From NCBI GenBank assembly GCA_034231615.1, contig CM067298.1, positions 7,006,140 to 7,070,139 on the forward strand: a DNA stretch of 64,000 nt, in the 5' to 3' direction. Positions 1 to 10,314 of the stretch are shown here, piece by piece (position 1 is the first letter of the stretch; every line of letters begins with the position of its first letter). The DNA comes from Meghimatium bilineatum. Lineage: Eukaryota > Mollusca > Gastropoda > Stylommatophora > Philomycidae. Below the pieces are notes generated by a model. The model saw only the letters and a list, made by a program, of their open reading frames with translations, was not told the DNA's origin and did no database searches. A program made the translations under genes and the position numbers.

Positions 1-690
1 CACCAAGGTATATTTAACTATATATGTACGAAGACTTAGGGAGTTTGAGAACACTCATAACACAGCGCTAAATCGTGTTGTATAGTGAGGTTTACAAATA
101 TTCAAAATTATGGTAATAAAGATGCCAGAGACGCTAGTCATAACAGAAGGTGTTAATCTCTACCAGGTGGCCGTATTGTAAGCATTTAACAGACCAGTTT
201 TTAAAAATTTTCATTGTTTAATAGTAAGACTAATTTTTAACCGTTTTCAGTAATTCAAGGAATGTTATGAATGCGACATGTTCACGCTTATGTATGCTTC
301 ATGCATATATATATGTTTCTTATAATTACCCCCAATTATTTTGTCAGTGTCTGTGTTACTCTAATACATTTTACACTGTGGTCAAGCCGTCACGCTTGGT
401 GATTATCGATTGACACGCGTACGCCGTCTCGAGCCAGTAATTAAGCCGTTACACTTTACCTGTGGTTTATCACAGGAGTTTATATAGGGATTTATTTTTC
501 CTTTAAACTATTTCATAGAGCTGGAAATATTTTGTAAAATACTGTTTGAAATTCAAACTAATAATTTAAATAGCATTTGTATCAGTATATTAATATCATT
601 AATAATAATATAGCATGATCACAAAACGATATCCCTACATTCGGACACCAACCATGCTTATAGTGATTATATACAGAGACAGCTAAGATA
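1..690. other. AT-rich intergenic DNA, nothing recognised
   Basis: No long open frame, tandem repeat or recognisable element is visible before the satellite that begins near 690. The stretch is AT-rich with short poly-A/T runs. It could be flanking unique DNA or decayed repeat. Confidence 0.5.
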
Positions 691-2340
691 GATAAAGGGT
701 GTTCGCTTTCATATACTGGTTGCGTGATCGGATTATGCTGACATCATTCGTGCTAAGATTCCAGTATCGGTTTCTTTGTGGAAAAGTTCGCTAATGATCA
801 TATATTGAAATAGCCCGTGCCCTAACAGATGGCTACTCAACCTTGAAACGTAAAGTTTTATGGTGTTTTGCTGGTCGGAATTTCAATTTTTAACACTAGT
901 GGCACACACGTCAGTGCTATTCCTTCTAATGAATTGACTTAAATTTAAATATGGTAGAGGTATATATGACCCCCACCGTATGATCTGGTTATGCTGACCT
1001 CATTCATTGTAAGTTTCCAACCCATTTTCTTTGTGGAAAAGTATGCATCTGTGTTATATCATTGTACAGTTTGAACCAGATCTAAATAGGGTAGTGTTAT
1101 GGATGACCCCGACAGCGTAACCGGGGTTATGCTGACAACATTTGGTGTAAGTTTCCGTGCACCACCAGATGGCTAATTGACCTTGTATCGTAAAATTTTA
1201 TGGTGTTTTGCTGGTCAGAATTTGAATTTTAAATACAAGTGGCACACACGTCAGTACTATTCCTGCTAAGGAATTGACCTAGATCTAAATATGGTAGATG
1301 TATATATGACCCCCACCTTTTAACCCGGTTATGCTGACCTCATTCTTTCTAAGTTTCCAGCCCATTTTCTTTGTGGAAAAGTATGCATCTGTGTTATGTC
1401 ATCGTACAGTTTGAACCAGATCTAAATAGAGTAGTATTATGGATGACCCCGACATCATTCACTGTAAGTTTCCGGGCCCTAACAGATGGTTAATTGACCT
1501 TGTATCGTAAAGTTTTATGGTGTTTTGCTGGTCGGAATTTGAATTTTAAACACAAGTGGCACACCCGGTATGCTATTCCTGCTAAGGAATTGACCTAGAT
1601 CTAAATATGGTAGATGTATATATGACCCCCACCTTTTAACCCGGTTATGCTGACCTCATTCTTTCTAAGTTTCCAGCCCATTTTCTTTGTGGAAAAGTAT
1701 GCATCTGTGTTATGTCATCGTACAGTTTGAACCAGATCTAAATAGAGTAGTATTATGGATGACCCCGACATCATTCACTGTAAGTTTCCGGGCCCTAACA
1801 GATGGTTAATTGACCTTGTATCGTAAAGTTTTATGGTGTTTTGCTGGTCGGAATTTGAATTTTAAACACAAGTGGCACACCCGGTATGCTATGCCTTCTA
1901 AGGAATTGACCTAGATCTAAATATGGTAGAGGTATATATGACCACCCACCGTTTAACCTGGTTATGCTAACCTCATTCTTTCAAAGTTTCCATCCCATAT
2001 TCTTTGTGGAAAAGTACGCGTCTGTGTTATGTCATCGTACAGTGTGAACCAGATCTTAATAGAGTAGTGTTATGGATGACCCCGACAACGTAATCGGGCT
2101 ATGCTGACATCATTCACTGTAAGTTTCCGTGCCCCACCAGATGGCTAATCGACCTTGTATCGTAAAGTTTTATGGTGTTTTGCTGGTCGGAGTTGAATTT
2201 TAAACACAAGTGGCACACACGTCAGTACTATGCCTTCTAAGGAATTGACCTAGATCTACATATGGTAGAGGTATATATGACCACCCACCGTATGACCTGG
2301 TTATAATGACCTCATTAATTGTAACTTTCCATAGACGTTT
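690..2340. repeat. Satellite, ~316-340 bp period, about five copies
   Basis: The landmark TGGTGTTTTGCTGGTC recurs at about 861, 1201, 1518, 1834 and 2173, giving spacings of 340, 317, 316 and 339 bp. Each period contains two related half-units, one around ATGCTGACCTCATTC followed by TTTCTTTGTGGAAAAG and one around TGACATCATTCACTGTAAG. The monomer therefore looks like a diverged dimer. The two central copies (about 1320-1900) are nearly identical and the outer ones are more diverged. No ORF or RNA-gene signal is seen. Confidence 0.9.
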
Positions 2341-2369
2341 TCTTTATCACAAAATCTAAAGGGAAAATC

Positions 2370-2490
2370 CCACCCACCCCTTTTCCAGTTTTCAGGGTCG
2401 GGGGCCTCGCCGCCCCACCCCATCCGCCGCGCCGCCCCGCCCCGCCCGCTCCGGGCCCACACACACCGCGCGGGTTCGCCCGGTCGTGAT
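2370..2490. other. GC-rich patch inside AT-rich DNA
   Basis: About 120 bp of strongly GC-rich, CpG-rich sequence with several CCGCCCC-type GC boxes sits between the satellite and a 10-bp AT-rich array. It ends in the near-palindrome GTGATCCGATCAC. Its composition is unlike anything else in the window. It could be a CpG island fragment, an inserted foreign piece or an assembly join. A 65-residue minus-strand frame across it looks like chance. Confidence 0.7.
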
Positions 2491-2511
2491 CCGATCACCT
2501 TATTGGATCTG

Positions 2512-2618
2512 GTACCTTATCATGTCTTATCATGTCATATCATGTCATATCATGCCATATCATGGCATATCATGTCATATCATGGCATATCATGTCATAT
2601 CATGTCATATCCGCGGCT
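2512..2618. repeat. 10-bp tandem array (TATCATGTCA type)
   Basis: About ten copies of a decamer TATCATGTCA with C/G variants. Because the unit lacks stops it leaves several frames open, giving His/Ser/Cys-rich translations that are not evidence of a protein. Confidence 0.9.
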
Positions 2619-2636
2619 CGTTCCATGCATCATATA

Positions 2637-2669
2637 CTACTATCATTATTATCATTATCATCATCATCA

Positions 2670-2700
<31 letters not shown>

Positions 2701-2702
2701 AC
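2637..2702. repeat. ATT/ATC trinucleotide microsatellite
   Basis: A run of ATC then ATT triplets follows the decamer array directly. Several LINE 3' tails in this window end in the same GAT/ATC triplet, so this could be a relic tail, but no LINE coding sequence is visible beside it. Confidence 0.9.
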
Positions 2703-3099
2703 AAACACTGAGATACTGGAAAGAACATATATTATCAAAGCATTGTCCATACTTAGTCACCGAAGACTGATTTTATCTAGACGCCTGTGGATGTTTTGTT
2801 TGTTTGTTTGATAACCCCAGGAATTGCGAGCAATTAGCTCTTACTTCCTATGCTCAGTGGGGTAGGTAGTTAATGAGTTTGCCTCTCTTTTGGAGAGGCA
2901 TGCCCCTTTCAACCAGCGGACAAAGTCCAATTAGGTTATATCAGGACAAACTACCATAAAATATTAGAGGTAACGAAGACCCCAATAATGCTTAGATTGA
3001 TTTCTCACTGGGGTGTATTTTAGCTTTCTTTCATACTCAGGAGACTTAAGTTTTCGGCTAAGTGCAATGCCTATTAAAGGAGCCTTCTACTCAGAGGGG

Positions 3100-3290
3100 G
3101 TCTATAATTGTATAGATGACATGCTACAAAGATTGAATAAGAGAGCATTAATATAACGGCATGTCATCTACTAAGATTTTCTGTTGCATGGGTGGCTTGT
3201 CTAGTGGGCCATTGGTGAGACCCACAGACGCAGCCACATGCGTAGACGTTCGTGGATCATGTCACTCCATTGTGCGATCTATCATGACCG
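3100..3290 (+). repeat. Dispersed repeat, copy 1 (second copy at 47035)
   Basis: A ~150 bp segment starting TTGTATAGATGACATGC and running through TTGTCTAGTGGGCCATTGG and GAGACCCACAGACGCA is repeated in the same orientation at about 47035-47185. It holds an inverted pair, ATAGATGACATGC with GCATGTCATCT, around 3110 and 3160, so it may be a small hairpin-forming mobile element. The family is not recognised. Confidence 0.7.
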
Positions 3291-3298
3291 TATCCAAT

Positions 3299-3520
3299 AA
3301 AGACCTTCCAACGTAATTAATTAATACCCCATTCATTGCATTTTTTAAATTATTGTGCTGTTTCGGTTGGTCACTATTTCATACATGGAATCGCATGTCA
3401 AAAAAGCCAAGGCGAATCATTGTATATAAATAGTGACCAACCGAAGATGAACAACAATAATAAAAAACTTAACTAATGGGATCCTAATTAATTCTGTTGG
3501 AAAGTCTTCTATATTGCTGA
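3299..3520. mobile_element. Palindromic MITE-like element, family A, copy 1
   Basis: The left arm (GACCTTCCAAC, then TTCGGTTGGTCACTATTT) and the right arm (AATAGTGACCAACCGAA, then TGTTGGAAAGTCTTC) are reverse complements over most of the element, leaving a short centre. Related copies lie at about 21003-21205 and 39350-39575. No coding capacity is present, so it is best read as a non-autonomous fold-back or MITE element. The superfamily is not assigned. Confidence 0.75.
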
Positions 3521-3596
3521 CTGTCTCAGGTCAATCCAGTAGATAAGAGCGTAACCTCTCACCCCTTCAGCAAATCAAAGCATGAGCTTAAACGTT

Positions 3597-4216
3597 AAAT
3601 CCTATGTTAATATAATATTGTTACTAGATAAATCCTATGTTAATATAATATTGTTACTAGATAAATCCTATGTTAATATAATATTGGTACTAGATAAATT
3701 ATATGTTAATATAATATTGTTACTAGATAGGTCCTATGTTAATATAATATTGTTACTAGATAAATCCTATGTTAATATAATATTGTTACTAGATAAATAC
3801 TATGTTAATATAATATTGTTACTAGATAAATACTGTTAATATAATATTGTTACTAGATAAATACTATGTTAATATAATATTGTTACTAGATAAATCCTAT
3901 GTTAATATAATATTGTTACTAGATAGGTCCTATGTTAATATAATATTGTTACTAGATAAATACTGTTAATATAATATTGTTACTAGATAAATCCTATGTT
4001 AATATAATATTGTTACTAGATAAATCCTATGTTAATATAATATTGTTACTAGATAAATACTGTTAATATAATATTGTTACTAGATAAATACTATGTTAAT
4101 ATAATATTGGTACTAGATAAATTATATGTTAATATAATATTGTTACTAGATCAATACTTTAATATAATATTTTTACTAGATAATCACTATGTTAATATAA
4201 TATTGTTACTAGATAA
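3597..4216. repeat. 33-bp tandem array, about 19 copies
   Basis: The unit contains TATGTTAATATAATATTGTT followed by ACTAGATAAATCC. Shortened 30-bp units (TACTGTTAATATA) are interspersed. The array keeps an 85-residue frame open at 3582-3839, which is a product of the repeat period and not a credible protein. Confidence 0.95.
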
Positions 4217-4224
4217 TCTAACTA

Positions 4225-4400
4225 CCAAATAGTAAAACTAATGTAAAATAGAAATAAACAAAGGCACAATGAGTTGTTCTACTTTACGGTCCAACAGGGA
4301 CCTTTATCAAAGAAACAAATACAAACAGGAAATAAACACAATTATTTAATGATTAAAATGCAAAGAGACAGTCTCACCACTCCATTTCCCTCTTTTAGTA
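4225..4400. mobile_element. Fragment related to the long-TIR MITE at 53315
   Basis: TTTACGGTCCAACAGGGACC followed by TTTATCAAAGAAAC closely matches GTTACGGTCCTACTGGGACC and what follows it in the left arm of the element at 53315-53790. Only part of that element is visible here. It begins right where the 33-bp array ends. Confidence 0.55.
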
Positions 4401-4489
4401 TCTTTACCGTGTTGGATATCCTCTGTTTGGCTATTGATAGCATGACCTTTAGAAGACCTACTAAAAACTTAGCCAAGAAATGAATGTAA

Positions 4490-4745
4490 AATAAAACTGG
4501 CTAAACAACATGCTTCTTTCCAGAAAACTACAATATTTTGGCTATATCAAACATCATGACAGCCTAGAGAAGACCATAATGAAGAGGATGATGCCAGGGA
4601 GATGAACAAGAGACAGACCAAGAAGAAGATGGATGCAAGACATCAAAGACCACCTGAACATGTCAGTAACAGAAGCAGGAAGACTAGCTCAAGATCGACA
4701 GAAGTGTCGAAAGGCTGTGATGACTGTCATATCCTGTTCAGGATA
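4490..4745 (+). pseudogene. LINE ORF2 C-terminal fragment
   Basis: Translation gives a segment like LLSRKLQYFGYIKHHDSLE, then PRRRWMQDIKDHLNMSV and TEAGRLAQDRQKCRKAV. This is the usual post-RT tail of RTE-like LINE polyproteins (FGHxxRH, a basic RRRW block, then an acidic D(I)K helix). An in-frame stop and a frame change interrupt it. It is 5'-truncated, and a 64-bp tandem array begins within about 10 bp of its end. Confidence 0.8.
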
Positions 4746-4751
4746 TGCTAC

Positions 4752-5233
4752 CTCAATGTTACTGCGCGCTTGAGATGTATTCCTACTTGTTACTTGATCG
4801 AGTATAAGTCTGTACCCCAATGTTACTACACGCTTGAGATGTATTCCTACTTGTTACTTGATCGAGTATAAGTCTGTACCCCAATGTTACTACACGCTTG
4901 AGATGTATTCCTACTTGTTACTTGATTGAGTATAAGTCTGTACTCCAATGTTACTACACGCTTGAGATGTATTCCTACTTGTTTGAGTATAAGTCTGTAC
5001 TCCAATGTTACTACACGCTTGAGATGTATTCCTACTTGTTACTTGATCGAGTATAAGTCTGTTCCCCAATGTTACTACACGCTTGAGATGTATTCCTACT
5101 TGTTACTTGACCGAGTATAAGTCTGTACCTCAATGTTACTACACGCTTGAGATGTATTCCTACTTGTTACTTGACCGAGTATAAGTCTGTACCTCAATGT
5201 TACTACAAGCTTGAGGTGTATTCCTACTTGTTA
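4752..5233. repeat. 64-bp tandem array, about 7.5 copies
   Basis: The unit includes CTTGATCGAGTATAAGTCTG, TTACTACACGCTTGAGATG and TATTCCTACTTGTTA. One copy is shortened to 57 bp near 4985. The array starts directly at the 3' end of the LINE fragment at 4490-4745. Predicted peptides here come from the repeat. Confidence 0.95.
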
Positions 5234-5239
5234 CTTGTT

Positions 5240-5870
5240 CGTCTATGTCTATATCCTTTTGTTTGCATCACTTTACATACCAGTCCTTCTCTCATAGCAA
5301 TAATAATTTTTGTGAAAACTGTAGCCTCCTCCCCTCAAAACAAAATATTTGTACACGAATACCCACATACAGCACACATTCCGACTGTGTACACATGTTT
5401 TGTTGAATGTCCACAGAGGCGAAATCAGGTCAAGTGCTGACCTAGATTTTACCCTTCTGCCAAATTCGATTTCGGTAGGGAATTACAGACTACGCCTGAG
5501 GTTACACTGTGTATACAAGTTCAGACTCGAACAGAGCCAAAACTATCTACTCACTACACTACTCAACTTGATCACCATTATCATGTGCCGTGCTGATTGA
5601 CGTAGGAGATCATGGATTTCCACATTTCTCTTATTTTTTTGTTTATTAGTTCTTAAATTCTCTGATCCTTTATCAGGAACATTGCTGATTCTCTGCCAAT
5701 TCACGTCAGATGAACGAATTTTTTCGCGCCTTGTCGTCCTCGATCTTTCTTGCATTTTCTAATTGTATAATAAATTATTTGAAACAGCGATGGTTTATTA
5801 ACAATGTATAGGCTGTGTGTTGCCGGGACACGGGAGGGGAGCACGACGATAGTTTATTAATAAAGAAAAA
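5240..5870. other. Intergenic DNA, nothing recognised
   Basis: Short frames of up to 97 residues exist on both strands but begin in, or overlap, the neighbouring array, and I recognise no domain in them. Confidence 0.4.
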
Positions 5871-5875
5871 ATATG

Positions 5876-5965
5876 CAGCAAACGGGATTTGAACCAGGTC
5901 GCTCAGATGGCACCCACTCGCCTCGTAACATGAGTCAACACGTGTTCCGTCTTCCGTCTAGAAAT
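5876..5965 (-). mobile_element. SINE-like tRNA-related element (B-box family), copy 1
   Basis: On the minus strand GAGGCGAGTGGGTGCCATC is followed by CCTGGTTCAAATCCCGTTTG. GGTTCAAATCC matches the pol III B-box consensus well; the upstream part is only a weak A-box. Sister copies lie at 6160-6285 (+), 7074-7150 (-) and 39238-39345 (-). It may be a tRNA-derived SINE head or a decayed tRNA; a functional tRNA fold was not obtained by eye. Confidence 0.55.
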
Positions 5966-6159
5966 TAGCATCACTGCGGATGTGTTGTAACACATACGAC
6001 ATAAAGAACAAGTGTGCATGTCTGGCACTTACGTTAAACGTTAATGATTCTTGAGAAGCTTGCATTACCTGAGCAGTATCTGTGTTGTTGTCTATGTGTC
6101 GATTGATCGGTCCATATTCACAGTAGCCTGAGAACATACCCGATGAAAGTCTTCACTAA

Positions 6160-6285
6160 AATCGCATCTTGTTTTAGGGATACTGTGTGGTGTAAGAAGG
6201 AAAACATGTTGACTTAACTTGTGAGGCGAGTGGATGCCATCTAAACAAACCTGGTTTAAATCTCGTTCGCTGCATGATTGTTTTC
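6160..6285 (+). mobile_element. SINE-like B-box family, copy 2 (diverged)
   Basis: ACATGTTGACTTAACTTGTG, then AGGCGAGTGGATGCCATC and CCTGGTTTAAATCTCGTTCG, correspond to the copy at 5876 but on the opposite strand. The B-box is degraded to GGTTTAAATCT. Confidence 0.5.
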
Positions 6286-6296
6286 TATTGTAACTT

Positions 6297-6425
6297 TATT
6301 CTTGATTAGAAACTGGCCTCACAGAACATGGGGCATTCCCATAAGTGCTCCGCCCTCTGTTCCAGCAGCCATTCGACTCTAAGGTGTTTCGCGTCTAATG
6401 CTGCCGAAACAGACGTCGACATCAT
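6297..6425 (-). pseudogene. LINE C-terminal tail fragment (RNase H class)
   Basis: The minus strand reads roughly VEWLLEQRAEHLWECP before a stop, then CCAGTTTCTAATCAAGAAT. The same ending occurs at 60290-60360 (+) and 33405-33480 (-), where it follows RNase H sequence. It is a severely 5'-truncated 3' end. Confidence 0.65.
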
Positions 6426-6673
6426 GGCACAACTCTGGCCCTTGCGACAGGTTTCTTTATTGTTCCGCCCACCCACGCCGTGCCCGTAACTAGTTCAAAC
6501 ACAACGTCGGTCTTTCGGAACAACATGGTAACTGTTATCGAAGGTTACGACTACGGGTCTATTGTAACTATATTCTCAAGACCCTCACTGTCTCATAACT
6601 TTTCCAAAAACAAACCAAATACAACGTGATTCTATGTCTGATTTATATCCCGTCTTGCATTTGACTCTTCGTT

Positions 6674-7050
6674 AGTCTTTCTAGCTGTCTGTGGTTCTCT
6701 CATAATTCTTCTTTCTAGCTGTCTGTGATTCTCTCATAATTCTTCTTTCTAGCTGTCTGTGATTCATAATTCTTCTTTCTATCTGTCTGTGATTCTCTCA
6801 TAATTCTTCTTTCTAGCTGTCTGTGATTCTCTTATAATTCTTCTTTCTAGCTGTCTGTGATTCATAATTCTTCTTTCTAGCTGTCTGTGATTCTCTCATA
6901 ATTCTTCTTTCTAGCTGTCTCTGATTCATAATTCTTCTTTCTAGCTGTGATTCTCTCATAATTCTTCTTTCTAGCTGTGATTCTCTTATAATTCTTCTTT
7001 CTAGCTGTGATTCTCTCATAATTCTTCTTTCTAGCTGTCTGTGATTCTCT
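6674..7050. repeat. 34-bp tandem array with 26- and 30-bp variants
   Basis: The unit contains TTCTTCTTTCTAGCTGTCTG and TGATTCTCTCATAA. Deletion variants drop either CTGT or TCTC. About 12 copies. The 80-105 residue minus-strand frames are repeat translations. Confidence 0.95.
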
Positions 7051-7073
7051 CTGTGAATAGACAGGAAAAAATA

Positions 7074-7150
7074 ATGCACCAAACGGGATTTTAACCAGGT
7101 CCTCCCAGATGACACCCACTCGCCTCGCAACTCATGTCAACACGTTTTCC
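7074..7150 (-). mobile_element. SINE-like B-box family, copy 3
   Basis: ACGGGATTTTAACCAGGTCC, then ACACCCACTCGCCTCG and TGTCAACACGTTTTCCGTCT, match the copy at 5876 in the same orientation. The B-box on the minus strand is GGTTAAAATCC. It lies directly beside the 34-bp array. Confidence 0.55.
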
Positions 7151-7159
7151 GTCTAATTC

Positions 7160-7970
7160 ACTTAACAAAAAAATTAATGAGATTTCAAAAGTGTGAAACA
7201 TTATTCAGGGATACAAATTCTGCGCAAGATTTGATGTCCGGTAAAAGGCGCATATATCTCACTCAACCATAGCTCATTTCTTCCCATTAGTCTGCTATCT
7301 GGCACGATTTTGACAGCCTACACGCACAGATAAAGACACATTTTGTCACAGAAATGTAGTAGTTCACACACATACACACATAAACACACTCGTGTATATG
7401 TATTCACATAGATGCCAATTTGTTCTCCCAATTACAGAAAAAAACATACAGGAAGTCACTTTCTCAGGTAGAGCTTTTTTTTACTTGTTGCACATCAGCA
7501 ACCTCAATCATAATTGCAGATTTTTGTAGGTCAGGTTTATTTAGAGTGCTGTATACCTGGTGACCTAAATAATTCGTGTGTGTCCTGATTTTGACCTGGT
7601 TATTTAGCACGCCTGCTACAAATTGTAAAAAAATATCTCAGTTGAGAAAGTAGATCACACTCGACAAACATCGGGTACCTGTAATCTCTATACAGGTAAA
7701 CAAAGTGATGTGTTACTAGGTTTTGAATCACTTTTTACAATATGGATTTCTAGTAGTGTTTGCCAGTTGTTTATTTTTTCCGCTATTTTGATCTCTGTAG
7801 TATTAGTAGTTGATCTGTGTTGATAGAATACTTTTGATCGAAACGTTACGTAAGTCTGAACTGTTAATGTTAAACACACATGTCTCCGGGATTTTATTTG
7901 TCGAGATACAATATGTCTATACCTACCTGCATGGTGAGATATTTGGCAGCGTGTAGACATACTCCACTTT
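7160..7970. other. Intergenic DNA, nothing recognised
   Basis: A short CA/TA-rich patch lies near 7360-7400. A 90-residue minus-strand frame (7688-7960) has no recognisable domain. I see no element ends here. Confidence 0.4.
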
Positions 7971-7974
7971 CTTG

Positions 7975-8180
7975 CAGCAACTGTTTTAAGAAATATACAA
8001 TTGAATCCCTCTATAGGGCATTCTTTTATAACATATTTCCCTATATAACAACATTTTCAAAATTTCCAATATATATTTATTCTATATTGTTTATACTGCA
8101 TATAACGAATTTCTTTTATTACATACATATTTTGTTGGTCTGTACCAAGTTGTGATAACGGATTTCACGGTGTTGCTATT
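7975..8180 (-). mobile_element. Pogo/Tc1-like MITE, family C, copy 1
   Basis: The two ends, TTGAATCCCTCTATAGGGC and its inverted partner near 8155-8175 (GATAACGGATTTCACGG), resemble the TGAAATCC-TATA termini of pogo-type elements. The interior (ACATACATATTTTGTTGG) matches copies at 18235, 21450 and 58635. No transposase is encoded. The assignment rests on terminal similarity from memory. Confidence 0.55.
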
Positions 8181-8554
8181 TTGGAAGTTAGTATAAGTTT
8201 GTTTAAGGAAATATTCTATCGACACTGCATAGAGCCACCCTCTGTCATGGGAGCGAATCATAGACAATAGATACAGAAGTGGGAAATCAGAAGACACATA
8301 TATATGGTTCTGTAGAAGAGATCTCATGGTTGCAAATTTGTGTGGTTTGATCACGTGATGTGGCACGATTCCTTTTCCTGATACAGGGAACAGTTGTAGG
8401 TAGAAGAAGAAGATGAGGGGTAGCATGCTCGTAGGTAAGGGGAGGGTTGGGGTTTTCAAACACCCCTTATCCCTTAATAAACCGGAAAATGACTTTTAGT
8501 ACAGCACTAGGAACTTGGCGAAAAGGAACCCACCCCACCTAGCGGTTTTTTTTA

Positions 8555-8650
8555 CATAGTCATCAACATTCCCATATAGAAACCCCATACCTCATGAAAA
8601 AGCACGAATTCCCATATAGAAACTCCATTCCTCATGAAAAAGTACGAATG
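8555..8650. repeat. ~40-bp direct duplication
   Basis: ATTCCCATATAGAAAC, then CTCATGAAAAAG and ACGAAT, occur twice head to tail with few differences. It is an example of an array at the two-copy stage. Confidence 0.8.
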
Positions 8651-8659
8651 GGCATTTAA

Positions 8660-9190
8660 AAAAAAATTAGGTAATCCCCACCCTTTTCAAGAGAACATAT
8701 CTACGGCCCTGGGAACGAAAGAGAATGTGGATTAGTTAGTTAGTTATTCGTCGGATCATCATCACTGCAAACTGGACACTTCCATAGTTTGTTTTCCGAT
8801 CTCTCCCTGAGTGTATCCGCCATTATGCTGGTTGACCATCATTCTTCTGCGTCCTCCAAAATGTTCACTTCTAGCAACACCGCATTTCAATCCCTGATCT
8901 TTAATCCTAGCCATTGAAAAATAATCATCATCCACATTAGTCTCACTCTCGCGTGCTAAAACTCTTAAGGAGTTCAAAACGTCAGCTTAATTTATTGCCC
9001 TATTGCCCTGTGCCCTGTTAATATGGATTTATCATATTAAAAATGGATAAAATTAAGATTCTTCAGACTAATACAAGGAGCCGAGAACATAGATGCATGG
9101 CGGAATTTGTTTACTGATGTTTACAGAGTGGCTACCTCATACACCACTGAAGATTATCGGTTTGATTATCAGATCGAATATTGTGAAGGT
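8660..9190. other. Intergenic DNA, nothing firmly recognised
   Basis: A 71-residue minus-strand frame at 8762-8977 has no domain I recognise. Confidence 0.35.
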
Positions 9191-9195
9191 CAATG

Positions 9196-9240
9196 ATCGC
9201 CCATGCCACCCATCACGGCACAAGATGATAATAATCTTGC
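9196..9240 (+). pseudogene. LINE 3' terminus remnant
   Basis: GATCGCCCATGCCACCCATC, then ACGGCACAAGATGATAATAA, resembles the ending of the LINEs at 44940-44995 and 25005-25035 (A-Y-A-S-R-H-G-T, stop, then GATGATGAT). It immediately precedes, and shares sequence with, the 39-bp array. Confidence 0.5.
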
Positions 9241-9257
9241 TAGAGTTTGTTTTAGCA

Positions 9258-9515
9258 ATGTGTACCCTTGTTGTCATTCGCCACGGCACAAGATGATGAT
9301 AATGTGTACCCTCGTTGTGTTACGACACAAGATGATGATAATGTGTACCCTCGTTGTGTTACGACACAAGATGATGATAATGTGTACCCTCGTTGTGTTA
9401 CGACACAAGATGATGATAGTGTGTACCCTCGTTGTGTTACGACACAAGATGATGATAATGTGTACCCTCGTTGTGTTACGACACAAGATGATGATAATGT
9501 GTACCCTCGTTGATA
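9258..9515. repeat. 39-bp tandem array, about 6 copies
   Basis: The unit is built of ACGACACAAGATGATGATAA and TGTGTACCCTCGTTGTGTT. The first copy (9258-9300) reads CCACGGCACAAGATGATGAT, which is the LINE 3' end sequence, so the array appears to have grown from a LINE tail. The 39-bp stop-free unit opens five frames on both strands. Confidence 0.95.
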
Positions 9516-9559
9516 AAATGACAGTATGTAAGAAACATCTGACCATACCGTGAATTCGG

Positions 9560-9815
9560 TCCGCCTAAAATCTGTGAATGTCGTTTTCAAACATTGAACC
9601 CCTAAAATATGTGAATGTCAATTTAAACATTGAACCCCTAAAATCTGTAAATGTTATTTTAAACATTGAACCCCATAAAATCTGTGAATGCCATTTTAAA
9701 CATTGAACCCCTAAAATCTGTGAATGTCGTTTTGAACATTAGACGTCTAAAATCTGTGAATACCATTTTAAGTATTGAACCCCTAAAATCTGTGAATGTC
9801 GTTTTTATTATTGTA
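9560..9815. repeat. 36-bp tandem array, about 7 copies
   Basis: The unit contains CTAAAATCTGTGAATGTCG and TTTTAAACATTGAACCC. It begins about 45 bp after the 39-bp array but is unrelated in sequence. Confidence 0.95.
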
Positions 9816-9819
9816 TTTT

Positions 9820-10170
9820 TCTGTAATAATATGGACTGTTTACTTGATGTGTGAGAAACATACTTCATGTTTCTCTCATCGCTAATGCATGGGCGGCAAT
9901 TGGAAATGTAATACCAAGAGGTGATTTCCCTTGCTCAGATGGGATCAGTGCAATGTTTGTATTTTGTGGAATATTCTATGTTTGCTATCTGTTGTGTGTA
10001 CTCGCCCGGATATAGTTTACCACAAGGCAAACAATTTTCACTTCAGTCAATGTTCCCCTCAATCAATCACCTTTAACTTCAATCAATCTTCACTACATCC
10101 ATGATTTAAACGGTGTATATCAATCAATCACAGTTCATGTCATGGTGTGCTGGTTACCATGTCTGTTTAC
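9820..10170. other. Intergenic DNA with weak CAATCAAT repetition
   Basis: Several TCAATCAATC-type words occur near 10040-10130. No gene or element ends are visible. Confidence 0.4.
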
Positions 10171-10314
10171 ATTCCTCAGAAATGTCCCTGTCAATAGAAG
10201 TTAGCAAAAAATGAACTCTTCAGAGCTATATAACACAGATTCTAACATATGAATGCGAGTCTTGAACAAGAAATGAACAAGATAGTGGAAAATTAGAGTC
10301 AAAGAGATGTGTTT

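Noticed and set aside
2486..2811. 94- and 102-residue frames rich in His, Ser, Ile and Tyr
   Set aside because: Products of the 10-bp array and the ATC/ATT microsatellite.
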